Shown here piece after piece: positions 32,852 to 43,679 of a DNA stretch of 64,000 nucleotides. Numbering within the stretch: the first letter of the stretch is position 1; every line of letters begins with the position of its first letter. This DNA comes from DASQZK01 sp963763215 (GTDB lineage Bacteria > Bacteroidota > Bacteroidia > Bacteroidales > GCA-2748055), in NCBI GenBank assembly GCA_963763215.1, contig CAVXNX010000005.1, positions 310,001-374,000 on the forward strand, written 5' to 3'. The translations under genes and the position numbers were made by a program. Below the pieces are notes generated by a model, which searched no databases, was not told the origin of the DNA, and worked only from the letters and a program-made list of their open reading frames with translations.

Positions 32852-35548
32852 ATGCGAAAATACCTGAGTTTACTCCTCATGGCCCTGGTTGCCTTGACGT
32901 CCTGCAAAAGTGTGACCCGTAAATACCATGAAGCACTGGAAACGGCCAGGAAGGGCACACCGCTCACACCTGCCGGCAGCGTGGTTTATTCCGGTGACAG
33001 TCTCCGGAACATTGCCTTTCCCCTCGGGGGGATCGGGACGGGTGATATACTGCTGGGGGGCAGGGGTAATATCTGTGAAATGGAGATATTCGGTAGGGCG
33101 GACCGGGATGAAGTTCCGCCTTATATGACCTTTTTTTCACTGTGGTTTCAGAATTCCAAAGGCTATACGGGAACGCGGATCCTGGAAGGAAAGCTCCCCA
33201 ATGATTTCCCCAATCCTTTCGGCGTTCCCCGTGAGGAGCTGGCCGGGATCCCGAGATTTTCGTCGTGCCGGTTCATTTCAGAATTTCCTTATGCCCGGGT
33301 TGTGCTGGAGGATCCTGAAGTGCCCGTCAGGGCGGTTATGAAAGCCTGGAACCCGTTCATACCGCTCGACATCGATAACAGCAGCCTACCCCTGGCCATC
33401 TTTTCGTGGACCATCGAAAACACCGGCAAGGATACGCTCCATTCGGCGCTCGCATTTAATACCGGTAATCCTTTCAGAACCTACCGCAATTCACCCTCGC
33501 TGGCCGGCAAGGTCCGTTTCGAGAGCCATGACGGTCTCAGCGGGGTCGTCTTTACCCAGGAAGCGCCCGAAAGGGGTGAAGTCATGATCGCTTCCACCGG
33601 AAAGGATCCGGATATCGAAACCGGATGGTACCGCGGTAACTGGTGGGACAATGCTCACGTTTTCTGGAAGGATTTCTCCGACGACGGACGGATCAGGGAT
33701 TCACGGCAATCCTATTCCTTCACCTCTTCGGACCAGGATGTGGCAACCGTGTCAGTACCGTTCACCCTTGCCCCGGGGCAACGCATCACCATTCCCTATT
33801 ATCTTTTCTGGAGAATGCCCGACCGGGAGCGGGAACCTTCCATGGCTCTCGGTGCAGGCGACAAAGTGCCCAAAACCATCCGGAACTGGTATGCCGGCAA
33901 ATTCGACGGGACGGCAGCCATCGCCGGCTATTACCTCCGGAACGGAGCGCGCCTGGACAGCACCACGCTGCGGTATCACGATATCCTCTTCTCCTCAACC
34001 TTTCCGGCCGAAGTGCTTGACGCCCTGTCCTCCAATACGGCCGGCCTCAAGACAAACCTCATCCTGAGAACCGGGGAGGGGACGGTCCATGCCTTTGAAG
34101 GGCTGGGCAATACCTTCGGGTGCTGTCCCGGCAACTGCACCCACGTCTACAATTATGCCCAGTCCATCGCGTTCCTGTTTCCCGGCCTCGAAAGGAACAT
34201 GAGAGAGACCAATTACCTCCACGATACGGAGGATGACGGATTCCAGTCGTGCCGGGCGATCATTCCCCTTGGCGATTACAGCATGCATGGTCTTGCCGCT
34301 GATGGTCAGCTCGGGACCGTTATGAGGGCTTACCGTGAGTGGAAAATCTCCGGGGATACGCAATGGCTGGCCCGTCTCTGGCCGAAGATCAAGGCATCTG
34401 TCGAATTTGCCTGGAAAGGTTCAGGGAAGCCTGTGGATGGAAAGCCATGGACCCGGTATGCCGCTGTTCCATGGGATCCCGGCCGGGAAGGGGTCATCCG
34501 GGGTGACCAGCCCAACACCTACGACATTGATTTTTTTGGTCCCAATATGCTTACCGGGTCGCTTTACCTGGGCGCCCTGGAAGCGGCTGCGGCGATGGCC
34601 GATGCCATGGGAGAGGCGGGGACTGCTAGGGAATACCGGCAGCTTGCCGAAAAAGGCCGGGAGAGCTATGAGAAACTTCTGTGGAACGGATCCTACTATG
34701 AGCAAAAAATCGAGGTCATCGACGGTGTCGACATCCCTCACCGGTTGCGGAGTCCGGGCAATAAGGAAGGAGTCCTTCCCAAGTACCAGTTCGGTAAAGG
34801 ATGTCTCTCCGACCAGTTGTTGGGTCAATTCCTGGCCGACGTGACCGGACTTGGCGATCTTCTCGATACCGCGCATATCCGCAGGGCCCTGGGATCGATC
34901 TACACCCATAATTTCATTTCCAGTTTCCGCGATTTCGATAATGTTCAGCGGGTTTACGCCCTGAACAACGAAGCAGGACTTGTCCTTTGCTCCTGGCCTG
35001 AAGGCGGGAAGCCGCTCCTGCCTTTCGTCTATTCCGATGAGGTATGGACCGGTGTGGAATACCAGGTGGCCGCCTCCCTGATCTGGCACGGTTATGTTGA
35101 TGAAGGACTCTCGGTTGTCAGGGCTGTCAGAAACCGGTACCGGGGATACAACCGCAATCCGCTGGGAGAGATCGAATCGGGCATGTACTACGCCCGTTCC
35201 ATGTCGAGCTGGGCACTGCTTAATGCCCTGAGCGGATATCGTTACGACGGGGTCGGGGAAAGCCTCTCATTTCATCCCCGGATCAACCCGGATCATTTTT
35301 TCTCCTTCTGGTCGACGGGACATGCCTGGGGATCCTTCTCGGTGCAGCAGAAAGCCGTGGTCCTTCGTGTGGAGTATGGCGATCTTATGCTGAGGACCTT
35401 CGGGTTTTCTCATCCCTCATCGAAACATATCCAGGAATTGCCGGCAAGCGCCATCCCGGGGCATGAGCAGGACGGTCAATTCGCCGTCACGTTTCCATCC
35501 GGGTTTATCGTCCATAAGGGTGAAAGCCTTGTCTTTGGCATGGAATGA
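32852..35548 (+). CDS. GH116 family beta-glycosidase, lipoprotein
   Basis: Retaining beta-glycosidase of family GH116 (relatives: beta-glucosidase, beta-xylosidase, GBA2 glucosylceramidase). Lipoprotein signal MRKYLSLLLMALVALTSC. The GBA2 N-terminal domain (IAFPLGGIGTGDILLGGRGN, EIFGRADRD) precedes the six-hairpin barrel. The nucleophile region is FEGLGNTFGCCPGNCTHVYN and the likely acid/base Asp is in QPNTYDIDFFGPN; EVWTGVEYQVA and GMYYARSMSSWALLNALSGY are also family-like. 898 residues, intact. It ends 36 bp from the convergent histidine kinase gene. The substrate is inferred only as a beta-linked glucose or xylose end. Confidence 0.85.
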   Translation: MRKYLSLLLMALVALTSCKSVTRKYHEALETARKGTPLTPAGSVVYSGDSLRNIAFPLGGIGTGDILLGGRGNICEMEIFGRADRDEVPPYMTFFSLWFQNSKGYTGTRILEGKLPNDFPNPFGVPREELAGIPRFSSCRFISEFPYARVVLEDPEVPVRAVMKAWNPFIPLDIDNSSLPLAIFSWTIENTGKDTLHSALAFNTGNPFRTYRNSPSLAGKVRFESHDGLSGVVFTQEAPERGEVMIASTGKDPDIETGWYRGNWWDNAHVFWKDFSDDGRIRDSRQSYSFTSSDQDVATVSVPFTLAPGQRITIPYYLFWRMPDREREPSMALGAGDKVPKTIRNWYAGKFDGTAAIAGYYLRNGARLDSTTLRYHDILFSSTFPAEVLDALSSNTAGLKTNLILRTGEGTVHAFEGLGNTFGCCPGNCTHVYNYAQSIAFLFPGLERNMRETNYLHDTEDDGFQSCRAIIPLGDYSMHGLAADGQLGTVMRAYREWKISGDTQWLARLWPKIKASVEFAWKGSGKPVDGKPWTRYAAVPWDPGREGVIRGDQPNTYDIDFFGPNMLTGSLYLGALEAAAAMADAMGEAGTAREYRQLAEKGRESYEKLLWNGSYYEQKIEVIDGVDIPHRLRSPGNKEGVLPKYQFGKGCLSDQLLGQFLADVTGLGDLLDTAHIRRALGSIYTHNFISSFRDFDNVQRVYALNNEAGLVLCSWPEGGKPLLPFVYSDEVWTGVEYQVAASLIWHGYVDEGLSVVRAVRNRYRGYNRNPLGEIESGMYYARSMSSWALLNALSGYRYDGVGESLSFHPRINPDHFFSFWSTGHAWGSFSVQQKAVVLRVEYGDLMLRTFGFSHPSSKHIQELPASAIPGHEQDGQFAVTFPSGFIVHKGESLVFGME

Positions 35549-35583
35549 GGGGATCGCGTCCGCGGATTGTGTCCCTGCCAGGA

Positions 35584-37750
35584 TCAGGATTTGCGGTAGG
35601 GAAGGTGGACAAAGAAGGTCGTGCCGGCGCCCGGCGTCGATATGAAATCGATACGTCCGCCGAGCAATTCGGTGAGTCCCCTGGCAATGGACAGCCCGAG
35701 GCCGGTGCCTCTGTATGACCTGGCAATGTCCATATTCGCCTGGTGAAACCGCTCGAAGATCTTCTCCTGGTCTGGCAGGGGTATGCCCACGCCGGTGTCC
35801 CTGACAGAGAATTCGATCTGCTCCCCATTGACTGGTATAACCCATTTCGATATAGCCTTTTTCCGTGAACTTGAGGGAGTTAATCATCAGGTTGATGAGG
35901 ATCTGAGACAGGCGCCCTTCATCTGAGACCAGGATGTCTTTTCCATCGGAGAGCCCTTTCCGGACCCTGAGGCTGAGGTTCTTTTTCTGTTTCTGTGCTT
36001 CCTGCCCGAGGAGGGCAAGGATGGTGTCGAGGGTCCTGTTCAAACTGAATTTCTTCAGCGCGATCTGTACCTGTCCGGTCTCAATCCGCGAATAATCGAT
36101 GATATCATCGATGATCCGGACCAGTTGATGACCGCTCGATTCGATGATCCGGACGTAATCCTGCCGTTTCGTGTCACTCAGCCCTTCCTGCAGCAGAAGC
36201 GAAGAAAAGCCCAGGATGCCGTTCATGGGCGTGCGGATCTCATGACTCATGTTGTTCAGGAAGGCAGACTTGAGCTTATCGTTTTCCTCAGCCTTCTCCT
36301 TGGCCTTAACCAGCTCCAGCCGCGATTTATTCCGCTCAGTGATATCGTTGACGATGGTATAAATAAGTGATTTGCCGTTGACGCAGATCGGTCCTGAAAA
36401 CACTTCCACATCCCGGATTTCACCGTTTGCCAGCTTATGCCTGAGTTCAAAGCCGGTACCGCCGGAACTGAACACCTCATCGATGAAGCCGAAGATCTCC
36501 TCTTCCGGCTGGATGTTGATCTCCGAAACCTTCATGGTCCTCAGTTTATCACGGCTCCAGCCATAAAACTTCTCAGCCGCGGGATTGGCATCTTCCACTG
36601 TCCCGTTTACCGGGTCGATCAGGAACATCACCGTATGTTCATTCTCGAAGATGCTCCGGTATCTTTCCTCGCTCTCCTCAAGTTTTTCCATATTTTGCCG
36701 GCGTTCGGTGATGTCTTTCACGAAACTGAAGATAAAAGGTTCCCCCTGGTATTCGAAATAGGAAACGTTCACCTCGACTGGAATATCCCGGCCGTCTTTC
36801 GTGCGGTGTATGGTTTCGATCATGGCCCGTTCCTGCTTTTTGAGGTCAGGGGTGAAGGCATCCCACCGGCTTTTCCGGAGAGTGGGATCCAGGTCGAAAA
36901 TAGTCATTGAGACAAATTCCTCCCGGGTATATCCGAACATCCGGCACATCGGTTCATTGATATCGGTTATTTTTCCGCTTTCACCCGCGATGTGGCAGAT
37001 CCCTACGGATGAGTGATCGAGGCAGAACGTATTGATGAGAAGCGACTTTTGTGATTTTCGCTCCTCGGTCTGATCCCTGAAAACCAGCACGGCACCCTGA
37101 AGGTTATTGGCAGCGGAAATCACAGGTGCTGCCGTTTCTGTTACCGGGCGCACCTCTCCGCTTTTTGAGATCAGCACCGTATGACTGGTGGTCGGCGTCG
37201 GTTTGCCTTCACGGAGAACCTTTCCGGCCGGATTCTCCAGATCTTCCCCGGTGATCTCATCCACGATATGGAAGATCTCACTGCACGGTTTCCCCCAGGC
37301 TTCCTGCTCGCTCCAACCGGTGAGCGTTTCGGCAACCGGGTTCATCCGCAGGATTTTGCAGTCGGGCCCTGTCGTGATCATTCCTTCACCGATGCTGTAC
37401 AAGGTGGTCAAAAGCGTTTTTTCACTTTCAGCGATCAACGCATTGGCATGATGCAATTCCTCGTTGGAAGCCAGGTATTCTTCGTTGAGGGACTCAAATT
37501 CGTTTTTTTGAAACCTCAGATCACGGATAAGGGCATTTTTCCGGATGAACTGGCGGTTGACCACATAAAAAATGAGCAGGGCCGATAAAAAAACAAATCC
37601 GGTCCCTTTATAGCTCTGAATGCGGGAGTAGGCGAGAGGGTCATTTACCAATCCGTCGAGGAGGGCATCCGAAAAGAAAATGTAGAGTGCACTGACAATG
37701 AAATACACTGCAGCTATGAAAACAGCCTGTGGTGATACGGTCTCTTTCAT
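35584..37750 (-). CDS. PAS-domain membrane sensor histidine kinase (frame break in ATPase domain)
   Basis: Hybrid-free sensor kinase. Two N-terminal transmembrane helices (about 9-27 and 50-65), a short coiled coil (FESLNEEYLASNEELHHANA), three PAS domains (about 110-230, 240-352, 360-475), HisKA with the phosphorylated His503 in MSHEIRTPMNGILGFSSLL, and HATPase_c: NLMINSLKFT (N box), DTGVGIPLPDQ (G1), GTGLGLSIARGL (G2). One break near 35832 cuts the ATPase domain; dropping one base joins YTSNGEQ to IEFSVRDTG and gives the stop at 35584. No receiver domain and no partner response regulator nearby, so the output partner is an orphan elsewhere. About 722 residues. Confidence 0.82.
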
Positions 37751-37921
37751 GGTTGGTTCTTTCTAAGTCAAAAGTGGCATGAGCCAAGATAGAATAAATT
37801 CCTTTAGTGTCTGAAAAAAAATGAAAATTACGGCAGCAACAAAATTGTCTTCGCTGATAAATCTCATAAATGGTTTCTTTGGGTTTTCTGGTTTTGGCAT
37901 CTGTTTTAGCATTGCCAGAAA

Positions 37922-39051
37922 TTGCTTCGATAAATGTATTCCCGCAGATCGCGCGGATTTCCGCAGAAAGAATCGAAAACCTCAGCGTAAATCAGCGATA
38001 TCTGCGGGAATTTTTTTCCTGGTAATGCTTCGATAAATGTATTCCCGCAGATCGCGCGGATTTCCGCAGAAAGAATCGAAAACCTCAGCGTAAATCAGCG
38101 GTATCAGCGGGAATTTTTTTCCTGGTAGTGCTTCGGTTAATGTTTTCCCGCAGATCGCGCGGATTACCGCAGAAAGAATCGAAAACCTCAGCGTAAATCA
38201 GCGATATCTGCGGGAATTTTTTTCCTGGTAATGCTTCGGTTAATGTTTTCCCGCAGATCGCGCGGATTACCGCAGAAAGAATCGAAAACCTCAGCGTAAA
38301 TCAGCGATATCTGCGGGAATTTTTTTCCTGGTAATGCTTCGGTTAATGTTTTCCCGCAGATCGCGCGGATTACCGCAGAAAGAATCGAAAACTTCAGCGT
38401 AAATCAGCGATATCTGCGGGAATTTTTTTCCTGGTAGTGCTTCGATAAATGTATTCCCGCAGATCGCGCGGATTTCCGCAGAAAGAATCGAAAACCTCAG
38501 CGTAAATCAGCGATATCTGCGGGAATTTTTTTCCTGGTAGTGCTTCGATAAATGTATTCCCGCAGATCGCGCGGATTACCGCAGAAACAATCGAAAACCT
38601 CAGCGTAAATCAGCGATATCTGCGGGAATTTTTTTCCTGGTAATGCTTCGATAAATGTATTCCCGCAGATCCCGCGGATTTCCGCAGAAAGAATCGAAAA
38701 CTTCAGCGTAAATCAGCGATATCAGCGGGAATTTTTTTCCTGGTAGTGCTTCGGTTAATGTTTTCCCGCAGATCGCGCAGATTACCGCGGAAACAATCAA
38801 AACCTCTGCGTAAATCAGCGATATCTGCGGGAATTTTTTTCCTGGTAATGCTTCGGTTAATGTTTTCCCGCAGATCGCGCAGATTACCGCAGAAAGAATC
38901 GAAAACCTCAGCGTAAATCAGCGGTATCTGCGGGAATTTTTTTCCTGGTAATGCTTCGGTTAATGTTTTCCCGCAGATCGCGCGGATTACCGCAGAAAGA
39001 ATCGAAAACCTCAGCGTAAATCAGCGCTATCAGCGGGAATTTTTTTCCTGG
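37922..39051. repeat. Eleven-copy 103-bp tandem array with internal inverted repeats
   Basis: The word CCCGCAGATC starts at 37941, 38044, 38147, 38250, 38353, 38456, 38559, 38662, 38765, 38867 and 38970: spacing 103 bp throughout except one 102-bp unit. Copies are about 95% alike. Two variants differ ahead of this word, GATAAATGTA (copies 1, 2, 6-8) and GGTTAATGTT (copies 3-5, 9-11). Each unit has the arm TTCCCGCAGAT and its reverse complement ATCTGCGGGAA about 50 nt apart (exact in most copies), followed by a T7 run. Shorter words (CAGCG, ATCAGCG, ATCTGCG) recur at about 11-bp steps inside. The period is not a multiple of three and no gene is supported here. Confidence 0.95.
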
Positions 39052-39098
39052 ACCTTGAACTTAAACTCGTCCGAATAAACATTTACTTTTCGTTTCAT
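39052..39098 (-). pseudogene. Possible remnant of an IS3-type transposase OrfA N-terminus
   Basis: On the minus strand ATG at 39096-39098 begins MKRKVNVYSDEFKFKVQ, which resembles the first residues of IS3-family OrfA proteins, then runs directly into the last unit of the 103-bp array and stops. Ahead of it lies a T-rich tract and, at 39137-39153, the imperfect palindrome GGACAAGTCACCTGTCC, which could be an element end. Very short, so the call is tentative. Confidence 0.35.
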
Positions 39099-39170
39099 AG
39101 TCCTGTTTTTTTTTACATTTTTTGTAAACCTATTTCAGGACAAGTCACCTGTCCTCCCGTACCCCCGTCG

Positions 39171-39201
39171 TTTGTTTTTCCGTTGAAAATGCCTATTTTT
39201 A
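39171..39201 (+). promoter_or_regulatory. Probable promoter of the FG-GAP protein gene
   Basis: TTTG at 39171-39174 and TATTTTTA at 39194-39201 are 19 bp apart; the -7 box matches TAnnTTTG in seven of eight positions. It lies 72 bp before the ATG at 39274. Confidence 0.45.
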
Positions 39202-39273
39202 ATCCCGGTTTCACCGGCTCACGGGTTCCTGCCGGCAAGACCTCTACTCAGCATAAAGCCTAAATCCCTCGCT

Positions 39274-41592
39274 ATGAAAAAAACACAGCTTACCGTCGCG
39301 GGGCTATTGTTCACCGCCCTGCTCGCCGCCCAGGTGCCTTCCTGGAAATACATCCAGGTGGATGACAAGCGGGGTAAATGGGGCGATTTCGACAAGCCGG
39401 AATTCCTTCGGTATTTCGGTCTGGCCATGGTCGATTTGAACCATGACGGTTACCGGGACATTCTTGCGGGACGATATATTTATTTCAATCCCGGAGGCGA
39501 TCTGACCGGCAACTGGGAAAGGACCGACTTGGGAATGAACGTTGACGGGATGCTCATCACCGATGTCGACGGCGATGAATATGCGGATATCATCGCCGAA
39601 GCGCTTCCCAACGTCTGGTGGCTCGAAGCTGACGATACCCGGGGCCTTTCCTGGAAGGGCCGGATCATGGGCAGTATCCCGCCCACCGATCACATCAACG
39701 GGCAGGGTTACAAGCTGGCCGACATTGTTGCCGGCGGAAAACCGGAGATCCTGCTCAGTGGTCACGGAGGCGTCTATGCCTGTCAGATCCCGGATCAGCC
39801 CGGAACGACCCCATGGAATTTTAAATGCATTGCTGAATCCGGTTCCGAAGAAGGCATCGGGGTCGGCGATATCGACGGCGACGGCGATATCGACCTCGCC
39901 ATCGGATACATCCCCGATGGCGAAACCGATCCCGTGGAACTCCGGTGGTTTGAAAACCCGGGGAATATCGACACCGTCTGGAATTTCCACATCGTGGGCC
40001 GGATCCGCCATGCCGTCGACCGGGTCGCCATCGCGGACCTGGACGGGGATCACCGGAACGATTTTGTCGTCACCGAGGAACGCTATCCCGGCCTTGAACC
40101 CGATGCCAGCATCTACTGGTTCCGGAACGCCGAAGGATACCCGCTCACGACACTCTTCACGGGATATTCCCTCAATAACCTCGACGTGGGCGATGTGGAC
40201 CTTGACGGAGATATCGACATCGTGACCAACGAACATAAAGGAACCCTCCATAAAAACCTTCTTTTCAGCAACGACGGGAAAGGACACTTTGAAATGACGG
40301 TGTTTGACACCGGGAAAGAATCTCATCTCGGAATGCGGCTCGCCGATATGGACAACGACGGAGACTCCGACCTGATGAGCGCCGCATGGGATAACTATAA
40401 ATACCTCCATCTCTGGAGAAATGATCAGATCCACCGGCAGCTTTCCTGGAAGCACCTCTCCACGGCCACCGGCGATCTCGAGGTGCCCAATGCCGGTAAC
40501 CAGCAGACATCCAGTCTCCTGCTCGATATTGACAAGGATGGTATACCGGAGTTTTTTGTCACCGAAAGAACGCACGCCCCTTCAGTGGTGATGTACAAGA
40601 AAGACGGCCCGACCTGGGACCGGTACGTTATCGATCCCGATACCCTGTTCATCGAAGCCGGTTCCGCCCATTACGATATTGACGGTGATGGCGACGAGGA
40701 TATTGTTTTCGGTGGCGAATCCAAGAGCAACCAGGTCTGGTGGTGGGAAAACCCGTATCCCGATATCCGGCCGGGGAAGCCCTGGAAACGGTATATCATT
40801 AAAAACTCAGGGGCCACCAAACATCACGACCAGCTTTTTGGCGATTTCGACGGAGACGGGAAGGACGAGCTGGTCTTCTGGAACCAAAATGCGGGAACCC
40901 TGTTCATTGCCGGGATCCCTGCCAAACCCCGGGATGCCGGTGAGTGGGAAAGATCACCTGTCTACAGGTACTTCAACGACAGCCAGATGGTCCAGACCGG
41001 TCAAAAAGGCTACCCTTCATGGAAAGGGGTGAATGAGCACGAAGGTCTCACCAAATGCGATATCGACGGGGACGGCCTCGAGGATATCGTGGGCGGGGGG
41101 AGATGGTTTAAATACCTGGGACCCGGACGTTTCGCGGAAAATGTGATTGATGCATCCTATACCTTCACCCGTGCTGCTGCCGGCCAGTTCGTCGAGGGGG
41201 GAAGGCCGGAAGTCATCCTTGTCGCCGGCGATGGCATCGCCCCGATGTATATGTACACCTGGAAGGAGGGGACCTGGTACCGGAAACTCCTGATTCCGGA
41301 AGTGGACAACGGCCATACCCTGGATGTTCTCGATTTTAACCACGACGGTCATCTCGATATTTTCAGCGCGGAAATGGGACTGGGCGACAATCCTGAGCCC
41401 AAAACACGGATCCTGCTGGGCGACGGTTCAGGGCATTTTACCGATATGGTCATTCTGAAGGGATTCGCCAACCATGAATCCCGGATCGGTGATCTCGACG
41501 GGGACGGCGACTTTGATATTTTTGGAAAACCCTATACCTGGAAAGCCCCCAGGCTCGATGTCTGGATCAATGAAACCAGCCCGCAGGAATAG
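39274..41592 (+). CDS. Secreted FG-GAP/VCBS-repeat protein
   Basis: Exported protein (signal MKKTQLTVAGLLFTALLAAQ) of 772 residues built of integrin-like FG-GAP/VCBS repeats. Calcium-binding loops of the D-x-D-x-D-G-x-x-D type recur along its length: DVDGDEYAD, DIDGDGDIDLA, DLDGDHRNDF, DVDLDGDIDIV, DMDNDGDSDLM, DIDGDGDEDIV, DFDGDGKDELV, DIDGDGLEDIV, DLDGDGDFDIF. Such proteins fold as beta-propellers and often bind glycans or lie beside polysaccharide enzymes; a lyase or hydrolase activity cannot be excluded. Intact. It lies between the tandem array and GH127. Confidence 0.75.
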   Translation: MKKTQLTVAGLLFTALLAAQVPSWKYIQVDDKRGKWGDFDKPEFLRYFGLAMVDLNHDGYRDILAGRYIYFNPGGDLTGNWERTDLGMNVDGMLITDVDGDEYADIIAEALPNVWWLEADDTRGLSWKGRIMGSIPPTDHINGQGYKLADIVAGGKPEILLSGHGGVYACQIPDQPGTTPWNFKCIAESGSEEGIGVGDIDGDGDIDLAIGYIPDGETDPVELRWFENPGNIDTVWNFHIVGRIRHAVDRVAIADLDGDHRNDFVVTEERYPGLEPDASIYWFRNAEGYPLTTLFTGYSLNNLDVGDVDLDGDIDIVTNEHKGTLHKNLLFSNDGKGHFEMTVFDTGKESHLGMRLADMDNDGDSDLMSAAWDNYKYLHLWRNDQIHRQLSWKHLSTATGDLEVPNAGNQQTSSLLLDIDKDGIPEFFVTERTHAPSVVMYKKDGPTWDRYVIDPDTLFIEAGSAHYDIDGDGDEDIVFGGESKSNQVWWWENPYPDIRPGKPWKRYIIKNSGATKHHDQLFGDFDGDGKDELVFWNQNAGTLFIAGIPAKPRDAGEWERSPVYRYFNDSQMVQTGQKGYPSWKGVNEHEGLTKCDIDGDGLEDIVGGGRWFKYLGPGRFAENVIDASYTFTRAAAGQFVEGGRPEVILVAGDGIAPMYMYTWKEGTWYRKLLIPEVDNGHTLDVLDFNHDGHLDIFSAEMGLGDNPEPKTRILLGDGSGHFTDMVILKGFANHESRIGDLDGDGDFDIFGKPYTWKAPRLDVWINETSPQE

Positions 41593-41816
41593 GGGACCGC
41601 ACCGGTGAAATTTCAGACGCATCGATCATACCAGGCCTATGAAGGTTGCAAATTTTCCCCCGCACTGGTGATTTGCCGTTCCCGGGAACACGAAGAGAAA
41701 AACCGGAACCTGAGACAGAAATGATGACCGGCTGGCAATGATTCCGGACATTTGCCTGTCTTTCCAGTGCAGGCGGAGAAATGTCCGCAAAGATCATATC
41801 ATAACACAACCCGAAT

Positions 41817-43679
41817 ATGAAAAAGATACATGCCGGTTTTGCCGGAATCGCCGGTCTCTTCATGATGCTGGCGTCCTGTGGAAAATCGGCGCCCGGTGAG
41901 CATGGCATCACTTCGGACCTGAAGGATCTGAAGGTGGAAGGCATTTATGGCACGGCTCTCGATGAGTCGCGTGAGGGCCGTCTGTCACATTTCATCGTGG
42001 ATGAAGAGAGCCCGATGGTGAACATTTTCAGCCGGCAGGTTGCCGATACAAACCTCCAACCCAACTGGGAAGGCGAGCATGCCGGGAAGTGGATGATCGC
42101 AGCCGCACCTGAAGCCTACCGGACGGGCGATGAGGCGCTGAAACATCACCTGCTCTCAGTGGCCCATTACCTGGCATCCCAGCAACGACCCGACGGTTAC
42201 CTCGGAACTTACGCCGAACCGCTCAGGATGACACATGATTCATCGGTAAATGTAAAAAGCTGGGATATCTGGGTGCACAGTTACCTGGTGGAAGGTTTCC
42301 TGGCCGTGAACCGCTACTTCGACGATACGACCAGTATGCGTGCTGCGAGGAAAATCATGGATATGATGTACCACGAATTTGTGGTGAAGGGAAAAAATAT
42401 TGCCAACGTCAGTTATCACAGCGGAATGGTGGGGACCGGCACCCTTGGAGCTGCCGTCGATATGTACCGGGCCACCGGCGAAAAGAGGTACCTCGAGCTC
42501 GCGGTGACCTGCGTTGATGAGATGGAAAAACGGCCCGGTCTCGGGCTCGTTTCCCGGAACCTGAAGGGATACGATGTTTCTGAGATCGGAAACGGAAAGA
42601 TGTATGAGATGCTCAGGAACTACGTGGGACTGGCCAAGCTCTATACGGTAAGCGGGGATATGAACTTTCTCGACGCCTGTCTGCATGCCTGGAAGAATAT
42701 CAGGGATTATCACCTCAATGCCGCCGGCGGACCCCGGGGAGGGATCGGCATCCATCCCGAATGCTTTAACGTGGGATACATGTTCAGCCCGTACAGCCTG
42801 AGCGAAACCTGTGCCGCGATGGACTGGGTGAGGCTGAATGAGGAATTGTTAACCATCACCGGCAGGGCAGAATTTGCCGACCAGCTCGAATGGTCGATGT
42901 ACAATGCCATCCCCGGAGCCATGTTCCCCGACGGTGAAGGCTGGATCTACCACAGCAAGGTCAACGGAAAACGGGAACGAACCTCGCCGCTGGCCTGCTG
43001 TTCATCGAGCGGGCCCATTGCCCTTGGTTCTTTTACCCGGGTGATGTACGGTACGGTTCATGGTCGTATTGCCGTCAACCTGTATGCCCCTTCCTCCGAC
43101 AAGTTCACGATCGACGGCAAAAATCTCGCGATCACCCAGGTGACCGGGTACCCTTTTTCCGACACGGTCCGGGTCCTCATCCAATCGGCTCAAAAAGTGA
43201 AAGTACCCATATGGCTAAGGATCCCGGGATGGGTCAACGAATGGTCCGTGGCCGTTAACGGCCAGGTACGCGATCTGAAGCCGGTCAGGGACGGGTATAT
43301 CCAGCCCGGCGAAGAGTGGGAAGGGACAACCCGCATCACCCTGGTCTTTCACCGGGATCTGCGTTTCGTGCAGAGGAACAGCGAATACAATGAAAAGGGA
43401 TATTACATGGACGATACCACCCGTTATGTCTCGCTGCATTACGGACCATTTCTGCTTTCTGCGGAGATGAAAGATGAGGCGAATGCCCCGTCGCCTGTCA
43501 CCTTCACCAATGCCGGCATCCAGTCCCTGTCCCGGGAAATCGTTCCCCGCGACTCCTCGACGTTTGATCTCGACAGTATCCGCTTTACCCCGTTTTACCT
43601 TACCGGCAACAGGGCAAACGGCATTTACCGCAAGGTCTGGTTCGTCGAAAGCCATCAACCCCAAACACTCCGTAACTAG
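41817..43679 (+). CDS. GH127-type beta-L-arabinofuranosidase-like lipoprotein (DUF1680)
   Basis: Lipoprotein (signal ending MMLASC) of 620 residues. Six-hairpin fold with the GH127 zinc and nucleophile motifs: LSETCAAMDW (Glu and first Cys ligand) and PLACCSSSGP (the nucleophile Cys and its neighbour). The family hydrolyses beta-L-arabinofuranosides using a Cys nucleophile; the related GH146 cannot be excluded. The stop TAG (43677-43679) is touched by the inverted-repeat element that follows. Intact. Confidence 0.82.
   Translation: MKKIHAGFAGIAGLFMMLASCGKSAPGEHGITSDLKDLKVEGIYGTALDESREGRLSHFIVDEESPMVNIFSRQVADTNLQPNWEGEHAGKWMIAAAPEAYRTGDEALKHHLLSVAHYLASQQRPDGYLGTYAEPLRMTHDSSVNVKSWDIWVHSYLVEGFLAVNRYFDDTTSMRAARKIMDMMYHEFVVKGKNIANVSYHSGMVGTGTLGAAVDMYRATGEKRYLELAVTCVDEMEKRPGLGLVSRNLKGYDVSEIGNGKMYEMLRNYVGLAKLYTVSGDMNFLDACLHAWKNIRDYHLNAAGGPRGGIGIHPECFNVGYMFSPYSLSETCAAMDWVRLNEELLTITGRAEFADQLEWSMYNAIPGAMFPDGEGWIYHSKVNGKRERTSPLACCSSSGPIALGSFTRVMYGTVHGRIAVNLYAPSSDKFTIDGKNLAITQVTGYPFSDTVRVLIQSAQKVKVPIWLRIPGWVNEWSVAVNGQVRDLKPVRDGYIQPGEEWEGTTRITLVFHRDLRFVQRNSEYNEKGYYMDDTTRYVSLHYGPFLLSAEMKDEANAPSPVTFTNAGIQSLSREIVPRDSSTFDLDSIRFTPFYLTGNRANGIYRKVWFVESHQPQTLRN

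Noticed and set aside
38600..38800. 66-codon frame inside the 103-bp array on the minus strand
   Set aside because: The unit length is not a multiple of three and the frame is made only of repeat sequence.
37922..39051. CRISPR array
   Set aside because: The whole unit is repeated, with no unique spacers, and no cas genes are present.
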